Part shown: one piece after another, positions 15,878 to 21,892 of the stretch
How the letters are laid out: each line of letters opens with the position of its first letter
Numbering within the stretch: the stretch's first letter is position 1
Origin: Planctomycetota bacterium
GTDB taxonomy: Bacteria; Planctomycetota; Planctomycetia; Pirellulales; Pirellulaceae
DNA: 21,892 nucleotides
Direction: 5' to 3'
NCBI GenBank assembly: GCA_024274855.1
Contig: JAJSAJ010000617.1
Coordinates: 1-21,892, forward strand
Position numbers and translations under genes: made by a program
The notes under the pieces: generated by a model
Databases searched by the model: none
What the model saw: the letters and a program-made list of their open reading frames with translations, nothing else
Told to the model about the DNA's origin: nothing

Positions 15878-16247
15878 GATCTCGATTGGTGCTTCATGGT
15901 AACGCGGAAAGTCTGCGTCTTCGCCGTTCGGAACCTTAGGCTGATTCGGCATGAGTGGACGGCTGTGGTTGTTAACTCTGATCTCGTCGCTTAGACCGTG
16001 TCTCGAATTCTGACTAGCGGTTATTGACGTGGGAGGGCGAATCGCCCGCCGAACCGGTACATCCCGAGAATGTCTCGTTTCCACGGCTCGGCGGGAGCCT
16101 CGCCCTCCCAATCCCCTGCAGCCCTCCCCCAATCTCCGGCAACTCGGCTCCCAATTTCGGGACACACTCTTATTCGTCGGTCCGCCATCGGTGGACCGTT
16201 TCTTCTTTTCTTTCGTCGTCTCTCAGCTGGCTATCAACGTTGATCCG
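15878..16247. other. 370-bp spacer between batB-batC and batD
   Basis: It contains the 81-bp nested palindrome (16030-16110) and, nearer the batB-batC stop, a 6-bp stem with a 9-nt loop (plus 16178-16198, CGGTCC/GGACCG). On the plus strand that stem is followed by a T-rich stretch, but nothing on that strand needs terminating. No promoter or small gene is recognised. Confidence 0.45.
16030..16110. repeat. 81-bp nested palindromic repeat, planctomycete-type
   Basis: The outer arms TGGGAGGGCGA (16030-16040) and TCGCCCTCCCA (16100-16110) are perfect inverted repeats. Inside, CCCGCCGA and TCGGCGGG pair with slight offset. In the centre CGAGA-ATG-TCTCG is a further small hairpin. As I recall, GGGAGGGCGAGGCTCCCGCC-type palindromes are common between planctomycete genes, so this is probably one copy of a genome-wide family. 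It is intergenic, within the Bat operon. Confidence 0.8.
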
Positions 16248-19200
16248 TCACCAATCCTTGCCGACGGTGCCTGCCGACGCGGCCGGTCGGTGTTTGCGTT
16301 TTCTTCGCTCGGCTTCCCGGTCACGAATCGCCTGCAGCAGCTGCTGCGCACTCATATTTCGCTGTTGTTGTTTCTGTTGTTTGTCTTTTTCTTGTTCTTG
16401 TTGCTGTTGTTCCTTGTCCTGCTGATTCTGTTGTTTGTTTTGATCGTTTTTCTGCTGCTGATCCAGCAGCGCGATCGCCTCTGCCAGCTTCTGTAGTGAA
16501 TCGTCCTGAGACGTGAGAGCGGCAGACAGCCGCTTATCCTGCTCCGAATCAGGTTTTGCGGCCTCGTCAAGTTTGTTCACTGCTTGGCCCATGGTACTGC
16601 CGGCGGCATCGACCAGTTTGGCAGCCTTGTCGAGTTTCTCGGCAGTCTGTTGCGCCCGCTTGGCCTCAGGGGCAACTGTTGAGCCGGGCGTCTGGGACGG
16701 CGCGGACGTTCCCTTTCGGGCCTGCTCGCTCTGTCCGGTCAATGCTTGTGCAATCTGGTCCGCCAGACCTTGCAGCCTTTTTTGTCGGCCGACCAATGGT
16801 CCGATCTTTTCCGTCGCAACAGCCTGATCAGGATTCGGATTGAGTTTTGCCGTGGCGTCCCGAAGATCCATTTGCCGGCGAGCCGTGTCGCGAAGATGTT
16901 CGATCAGCGAGAAAAACAGCCTCCGCAGTGACTCGAGTTCTCCCACTGCGGCATCAACCGAAGTTTCAACTTCTGCCAACGGACGATCTTCGGCCTCTCT
17001 TTCGCTCGGCCTGTTGGAGTCTCCTCCCGAGTCGGCCGCTCTTGAACCGGCCGCGCCAGACGATTTCCGGGAGACATCTGATTTGCTTTTCTGTTCATCG
17101 GCCTTCGATTCAACAAGATCAGAACGGTCAGGCTTCGATCCAGTGGCCTTCCTTCCGGCAATTTCGGGCTTACTGCCTTTCGTCGGATCATGTTTCGGTG
17201 TTTTGTCAGCGTCTTCACTCGGCATCGCTTCTCGTGCACTATTTTGCACAGGTCGCTTGGTCATTGGCTTCGCAGGCTGGTCACTGGCCGGTAGCGGCTT
17301 GCTGTCACTCGGTTGATTCTTTGCCTGCAGGTTGTCCAACTGTTTCACAGACCGTTGCAGATGCACAACAGCTCGGCCTAGCGTTGCCTTGGCCCTCCTG
17401 AGCCGTTGCGTCTGAGACTTGCTTGCCTTCTGATCCGATTGCGTGGTCGAAGGCACCGGACCGCCGGAGACCTGCGTGTGTTTCGCCGATGCCTCCTGTT
17501 GTTGCAGCTTCTGCCGTTCGGCATCGATCAACCGATCCAGTCGTTCACATCTGGCCGCGTTCTTTTTTTGAATGCCAGAGAGAGCCGATTTCGCTTGTTC
17601 CGCAAGTGGCGGGTACTTGACCGCATGGGAAACAGCCCGTTGAACGCGTATTTCGTCCTGGTAAGTAACTTCAATTAGTCGTCGAATGTCGAAGAACAAC
17701 TCCCACGCGTCGGCCAAAGCTTGCACGCCGTCTGGTTGTTGTTGATATGCCGGTTTCAATTTGTCGGACTTGAGCAAATCGCTCGTCTTTTCAAAAACGG
17801 CAACAGCCTTTTCGATCAGCGGTCTTGCCGTCTTCATATTCGCCACCAGGCGTTTCATTTCCGGGTCTGGTTTCTTAGGTGGGTTCTGAGTCGCCGCGGG
17901 TGCCTGCTCCGACAGTTCGGCCTGTGCCACGATCCCATTAATCGTCTTGTCGATTTCACTCGTTCGTTCCAGAACGTCGGCTTGCAACTCTGCCAGATAG
18001 TCGGTTGTCAACCAGGCGGGGGCTCGCTGTTGGGAACCGTTCTGTTCCAACACTGTTTTCGCTGATGCTAATGCACCGGTCAGTTGCATCATTTCCGATG
18101 CGTCGGCCAGAATTTGCCCGATCACCTCGACCGGATGGCGCAGTTGATCGCGTCCTCGTTTGGCATCGGCTAGTGCGGCGGACCAACGGCGAAAGGCCAT
18201 CGCACCGGACAGGCGTCGCGTCAGACTCCGTGTCTTGTTCATCCGTTGAATAGCTCGGTCGATAAACAAAAGCATATTGGAGATTTGAACCGTCCGAAGC
18301 TGCTGGCGCGGTGTCCGATCATTTTCAGGCTTTTGCTTAATCGCATCGCTCTCTTTTCTGGCATCCTCAACGAATCGCTGCGAGTCCGAAATAATTTGGC
18401 GTTGGGCAACGCCCAGCCGGCGAAACTCTCGCCGATACGCCTCGGGATTTTCCGCTGTGGCGCTGATACGTTGTATCATCTGGCCCAGTTCCGATTGCTG
18501 TTCGCGGATCCGCCGGATCAACTCATCGAGTCGTTCCTCGAGCTTTCGGGGATCTTTCTTGTTCAGTGAAGCACTCAACTGGAGAATTCGTCGCGAAATA
18601 ATCTCCAGGTTCTGTCGTGCATTGGAGCTTGCCGGTCGCAGACGAATGGCCTCACGAAATCGATTCGCCGCTTGCTGGAGATGCTGCAGAGCCTTCTTCG
18701 GCTCGTCTTTCAGCTGCTGATCGGCCCGTTCGACTTCAACCCACCCAAGGTTATAGAGTGCACGGAAACGAAGTTCTCCATCGCCACCAGCGTCGCGCCG
18801 TGCAATGGCAAGTAACCTCCCCGCCTCTTCCGGATCGCTCTGAATACAAACGACGGCTTGATTGTACGCGACACGTGGTGGTAAATCAGATTCACGTTCC
18901 GTCTTGGCGGCCTTTTCTCCGGCGTGGTTTGTCGAAGGCTCCGCAGTGTGAGCGGCGTCTTGGACAGCATCGGCTACGTGTGGACTGCCAGGTTGGACTT
19001 GGCGTACAACCTTTTTCGTACCTCCCCGGCCCGATGAAGGCTGCGCGACAACCGAACGGGGCAAGAGGCTCACGGACAAGACAAACAGTATCATACCGGC
19101 CTGCCTTGCGACATCGGCTGATTTCCAGTTGGCCGATTGAGCGGCTTGCATTCTCAAATTGAGCGGCGTGGCCACGACCAGACCGACCAACAGAAAGAAG

Positions 19201-20168
19201 AGTGCGGCGAGGACAAACCACTGAAATGCCTCGTTCCGAACGACACGACTCTGCATGGTCGATGATCCGTGCAACAATGTGGCAATATGGACCTTATAAA
19301 TCGACTCGAGATCCAACGCACCAGTTTCGGCTGGAACGTAGGCACCTTTTGTCTCTTCGGCTATGTCACACAATGTCTCTCGGTCTAATCGGCTGACCAC
19401 ATCGTTGCCGCTGGAATCCTTCAGAAACGACCGCACGCCGGTAGCCGAATCGGTGATTTCAATCTTGCTTCCGGACGGATCGCCGAACCCGACACAAACA
19501 ATTTTGATGCCTTTCTGACTAGCCTGTTTCGCAGCTTCGATCGGAAAAGAGTCATGATCTTCACCATCGGTAATCAGCAGGATCAAGCGATTGATATCAC
19601 CCTCGCTGCCAAACCCGTCAACAGCCTTCTTCAGGGCCAGGCCAATCTTGGTGCCACCGAGTCCAACGCTGTCAGGTCGTGTCTCGCGCAGCACCATCCG
19701 CAGAAACCCGAAGTCGGTGGTCATGGGGCAAAGCACGGTCGCTTTCCCGGCAAATGCAATCAGCCCGACCTGCTGCCCCTGGTCCATTAGACCAAGCAAG
19801 GCATCAATTTCGGCTTTGGCACGCTCCATACGACTGGGGGCCACGTCCTCGGCCAGCATCGACTTGCTGACGTCCAAGCAGATCATAACCTGAGAATCAA
19901 CACGTATCGCCTGCTGGATCGTCGCGCCCCACTGCGGCCTCATCAATGCAAAGACCAAAAGAACCATTGCGACCATCACAAGTAGAATCGCGGTGATACG
20001 TCGGAACGTTGGCACACGGTGGACCAGCCGCGTTTGCATCAGTCGCGTCATCAACCGGTCAAGCACGCCGTGCCCCCACAGCTCCAGAATAACGAGCGCT
20101 AAGGTGACCAGGATGACACCCCAGATCACATGAATGAACTCAACATGAAGAAAACGAAATGTGCTCAT
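16248..20168 (-). CDS. batB: BatB-BatC fusion: vWA, TPR and long coiled-coil protein with Gln/Lys-rich tail
   Basis: A 1306-aa membrane protein. It has TM helices at about 10-30 and 57-77, then a vWA domain with a complete MIDAS: DVSKS (Asp99, Ser101, Ser103), Thr173 (GGTKIG) and Asp201 (TDGED). TMs follow at about 315-335 and 358-375. This half is BatB. The second half holds a TPR-like segment (about 430-535, NQAVVCIQSDPEEAGRLL and ALYNLGWVEVERAD), as in BatC, then about 700 residues of charged helical, coiled-coil-rich sequence. At 1237-1271 roughly half the residues are Gln, interspersed with Lys/Glu/Asn, and it ends in MSAQQLLQAIRDREAERRKR. BatB alone is about 330 aa and BatC about 200-300, so this is a greatly extended fusion. 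The ATG (20166-20168) overlaps the BatA stop as ATGA, indicating translational coupling. Confidence 0.87.
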   Translation of the reverse strand: MSTFRFLHVEFIHVIWGVILVTLALVILELWGHGVLDRLMTRLMQTRLVHRVPTFRRITAILLVMVAMVLLVFALMRPQWGATIQQAIRVDSQVMICLDVSKSMLAEDVAPSRMERAKAEIDALLGLMDQGQQVGLIAFAGKATVLCPMTTDFGFLRMVLRETRPDSVGLGGTKIGLALKKAVDGFGSEGDINRLILLITDGEDHDSFPIEAAKQASQKGIKIVCVGFGDPSGSKIEITDSATGVRSFLKDSSGNDVVSRLDRETLCDIAEETKGAYVPAETGALDLESIYKVHIATLLHGSSTMQSRVVRNEAFQWFVLAALFFLLVGLVVATPLNLRMQAAQSANWKSADVARQAGMILFVLSVSLLPRSVVAQPSSGRGGTKKVVRQVQPGSPHVADAVQDAAHTAEPSTNHAGEKAAKTERESDLPPRVAYNQAVVCIQSDPEEAGRLLAIARRDAGGDGELRFRALYNLGWVEVERADQQLKDEPKKALQHLQQAANRFREAIRLRPASSNARQNLEIISRRILQLSASLNKKDPRKLEERLDELIRRIREQQSELGQMIQRISATAENPEAYRREFRRLGVAQRQIISDSQRFVEDARKESDAIKQKPENDRTPRQQLRTVQISNMLLFIDRAIQRMNKTRSLTRRLSGAMAFRRWSAALADAKRGRDQLRHPVEVIGQILADASEMMQLTGALASAKTVLEQNGSQQRAPAWLTTDYLAELQADVLERTSEIDKTINGIVAQAELSEQAPAATQNPPKKPDPEMKRLVANMKTARPLIEKAVAVFEKTSDLLKSDKLKPAYQQQPDGVQALADAWELFFDIRRLIEVTYQDEIRVQRAVSHAVKYPPLAEQAKSALSGIQKKNAARCERLDRLIDAERQKLQQQEASAKHTQVSGGPVPSTTQSDQKASKSQTQRLRRAKATLGRAVVHLQRSVKQLDNLQAKNQPSDSKPLPASDQPAKPMTKRPVQNSAREAMPSEDADKTPKHDPTKGSKPEIAGRKATGSKPDRSDLVESKADEQKSKSDVSRKSSGAAGSRAADSGGDSNRPSEREAEDRPLAEVETSVDAAVGELESLRRLFFSLIEHLRDTARRQMDLRDATAKLNPNPDQAVATEKIGPLVGRQKRLQGLADQIAQALTGQSEQARKGTSAPSQTPGSTVAPEAKRAQQTAEKLDKAAKLVDAAGSTMGQAVNKLDEAAKPDSEQDKRLSAALTSQDDSLQKLAEAIALLDQQQKNDQNKQQNQQDKEQQQQEQEKDKQQKQQQRNMSAQQLLQAIRDREAERRKRKHRPAASAGTVGKDW
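16355..16462 (-). repeat. CAA/CAG-rich low-complexity tract in batB-batC
   Basis: The coding tract for residues 1237-1271 and its edges consists largely of CAA, CAG, AAA, AAC and GAA codons, seen as TTGTTG/CTGTTG runs on the plus strand. Such tracts can change length by slippage; all units are in frame here. Confidence 0.65.
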
Positions 20169-21193
20169 GGGAGTTTTCGCAATAGGGAAGCGTTCAGAAT
20201 CATGGCAACCGCGATCAGCCCGAGCCCTGTCGCGACACAATACTGAAAATACTCACGGTACTGAAGGTACCGAATCTCAGTAACTTTGGTTCGCTGAAGA
20301 GTATCGATTTCACGATAAATCGCCGCCAGTGCGTCCTTGTCGACGGCGCGAAAGTACTTGCCACCCGTCTTGTCGGCAATCGCCCTGAGTGTCTTTTCGT
20401 CGATTTCCACCGGCTGGGGGACCAGTTGCACTCGACCAAACATTCCGACATACGGAACAGGTGCCATTCCTTCGGTCCCGACGCCAATACAATAGACTTT
20501 GATATCATTTTGGGCTGCTAGATCGGCCGCTTTCATTGGTTCGATGACGCCGGCATTTGTAACGCCATCGGTCAGCAAAATGGCGATCCGGGACTTAGCC
20601 TTGCACTGTCTCAACCGCTCGACCGCCAACCCCAAGCCGTCTCCCAACGCCGTCCCATCCTCATCACGCCGTTTGACAATTGCCAGGTCCCTCACAATGC
20701 TTACGAGGTTTCCATGATCCAATGTCAACGGACACACACTATCGGCGAATCGCGCAAACGTGACCAGACCAATCAGGTCATCTGGGCGTCCCCGCCCCGC
20801 CGTCCGATCGGTACCAAGTACGAAATCGACAAACACATCCTTGACCACGGCCAGTCGGTTCACCGAGCGGTCTTCTTCGACCATGTCTCGCGCATCCATC
20901 GATGACGACAGGTCGACAACGGCCATAATGCCAATCCCTTCCCGGTGGACTCGGGTTTCTCGCTTGGGCGTGCGCGGGCGAGCCAGTGCCACGACCAGCA
21001 GAACAGTGGCTGTTGCCAGCAACAATGGCGGCAGACGGGACAACCGTTGCCGCCACGATCGCCGCATGCCGTGAAACAATGTGGCGGAGGAAAACGTCAG
21101 CAATGATGCGGGGCGTGACGCCAACCAGAAGACGACTGGCGCCAGAGACAACAGCAGCAAGAACCAGACACTACCAAGCTCCAGGTCAAACAT
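20165..21193 (-). CDS. batA: BatA, von Willebrand factor A-domain membrane protein
   Basis: A 342-aa protein with the BatA layout. There is a TM at about 9-25 and another at about 55-72, a periplasmic or cytoplasmic-face vWA domain and a final TM at about 317-335. The MIDAS is complete: DLSSS (Asp94, Ser96, Ser98), Thr181 (GTALGDG) and Asp209 (TDG). vWA domains bind partners through a divalent metal, and BatA is thought to pair with BatB and BatD. The open frame extends to 21382, but the ATG at 21191-21193 has a strong GGGAGGG box and puts the first TM at the N-terminus. It overlaps the upstream gene by 8 bp, and its TGA overlaps the next ATG (ATGA), so the three genes are translationally coupled. 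Confidence 0.92.
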   Translation of the reverse strand: MFDLELGSVWFLLLLSLAPVVFWLASRPASLLTFSSATLFHGMRRSWRQRLSRLPPLLLATATVLLVVALARPRTPKRETRVHREGIGIMAVVDLSSSMDARDMVEEDRSVNRLAVVKDVFVDFVLGTDRTAGRGRPDDLIGLVTFARFADSVCPLTLDHGNLVSIVRDLAIVKRRDEDGTALGDGLGLAVERLRQCKAKSRIAILLTDGVTNAGVIEPMKAADLAAQNDIKVYCIGVGTEGMAPVPYVGMFGRVQLVPQPVEIDEKTLRAIADKTGGKYFRAVDKDALAAIYREIDTLQRTKVTEIRYLQYREYFQYCVATGLGLIAVAMILNASLLRKLP

Positions 21194-21892
21194 GCTCGCC
21201 CTCCCTGGCCTGCGAATCCCGCATCGGATAATCGGGCTTTCCCGGCGCCTGCCGGTCGACAGCATTCGATTGTCCCGCGGGCGCGTCCACCAGCGGTGCA
21301 TTCTCGCCCGTATCGTCAAGGAATCGCAACGCCAAGTCGCTCGACAGCCGAATGTCGTCCTCGGTTGCACGAACACCCGCAAACTTCACCAGGTCGGCTT
21401 GCCTCAAGAACTCTTGAAGCAATTCACGGTGCTCCGCCGACAACTCGTGAGAACAGCCGGCAAGCGTCATAAACTCCTCGGTGGTCAGATCCGGAGCGCG
21501 CAGATTGAAACGATCTTCCAGATACTGCCTTACAATCGACGAAATGGCTACGAAAAACAATCCGACCCCCTCTTCATCCGTTGGATGTGGCCGGGCCAGA
21601 AGCCGGTCCAAACGTCCACGAGCGATCTCGTAGGCGCTGCGCCGGCGGGCCTGCTGACGCCGCGATCGGACCACGAAAAAACCAGCGACGATCCCGAAAA
21701 CTGCCAATGCCAACACCAACACCCCCCACCACACTCGCCCCGATTCCTCAGCGGGCTTCAAATCCAATGCACCCAGCGGTGGGTTTAAGTCTTTCGATGC
21801 CCCCACCGGCAGTACCGACTTGACGGAAAAATCGATCCGGTCAGTCAGAAGTTCATACGCGTCCGCATCCTCAGGGGCCGGCTTGTGGCCGG
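21186..21892 (-). CDS. DUF4381-like single-pass membrane protein of the Bat operon, 5' end beyond window
   Basis: The frame is open to the right edge. A GTG at 21804-21806 is in frame, but the preceding residues (EDADAYELLTDRIDFSVKSV) read as genuine protein, so the true start lies outside. The visible 235 residues comprise an extracytoplasmic stretch, a TM (WWGVLVLALAVFGIVAGFFV) and a basic juxtamembrane segment (RSRRQQARRR). A helical cytoplasmic domain follows with IVRQYLEDRFNLRAPDLTTEEF, which recalls the DUF4381 family that sits beside BatA/BatB in many operons. Its function is not established; a helper of the vWA complex is likely from context. It overlaps batA by 8 bp. MoxR ATPase and DUF58 genes would be expected further upstream (known operon pattern). 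Confidence 0.75.
   Translation of the reverse strand, partial: GHKPAPEDADAYELLTDRIDFSVKSVLPVGASKDLNPPLGALDLKPAEESGRVWWGVLVLALAVFGIVAGFFVVRSRRQQARRRSAYEIARGRLDRLLARPHPTDEEGVGLFFVAISSIVRQYLEDRFNLRAPDLTTEEFMTLAGCSHELSAEHRELLQEFLRQADLVKFAGVRATEDDIRLSSDLALRFLDDTGENAPLVDAPAGQSNAVDRQAPGKPDYPMRDSQAREGEHV

Overview
The window reads as part of a planctomycete chromosome, most likely Pirellulales or a relative. This rests on the gene families, on long intergenic spacers filled with palindromic repeats, and on the particular lipid gene set; I ran no taxonomic search. Every gene I can support lies on the minus strand, so transcription runs from high to low coordinates. Both edges cut through genes: a DUF4381-like membrane protein at the right and a FabZ-like dehydratase at the left.

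Right half (about 12.7-21.9 kb, transcribed first): a Bat ("aerotolerance") operon. It holds a DUF4381-like membrane protein (5' end missing), BatA (vWA), a very large BatB-BatC fusion (vWA, TPR and a Gln/Lys-rich tail), BatD and a BatE-like TPR/SH3 protein. The first three genes overlap. BatD and BatE are set apart by spacers of about 370 and 385 bp that carry repeats: an 81-bp nested palindrome (16030-16110) and a 68-bp tandem duplication (13770-13905). A third diverged copy of the 68-bp family lies just beyond the batE stop.

Left half (1-12.4 kb): a lipid or polyene-type biosynthetic cluster. In transcription order it holds an OleD-like NAD-dependent reductase, a 12-TM RND/MMPL-type exporter, a fused fatty-acyl-AMP ligase-ACP-thioester reductase, a FabF-like ketosynthase, a free-standing ACP, two CrtI/phytoene-desaturase-like FAD oxidoreductases and the start of a FabZ-like dehydratase. 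As a working model (inference), an acyl chain is built or modified on the ACP by ketosynthase and dehydratase and desaturated or isomerised by the two flavoproteins. An acyl chain is activated and reductively released by the A-ACP-R enzyme, and a product is moved by the RND protein. The set recalls ladderane or aryl-polyene-type type II systems, but the product cannot be read from sequence, and the cluster continues beyond position 1.

The most notable oddity is that two adjacent core genes each carry one in-frame nonsense codon inside an otherwise perfectly continuous reading frame: TAG at codon 127 of the ketosynthase (4692-4694) and TGA at codon 195 of the second CrtI-like gene (2582-2584). 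All other family motifs on both sides are preserved. Either the pathway was inactivated very recently, or these are base-call errors, or (least likely) they are read through.
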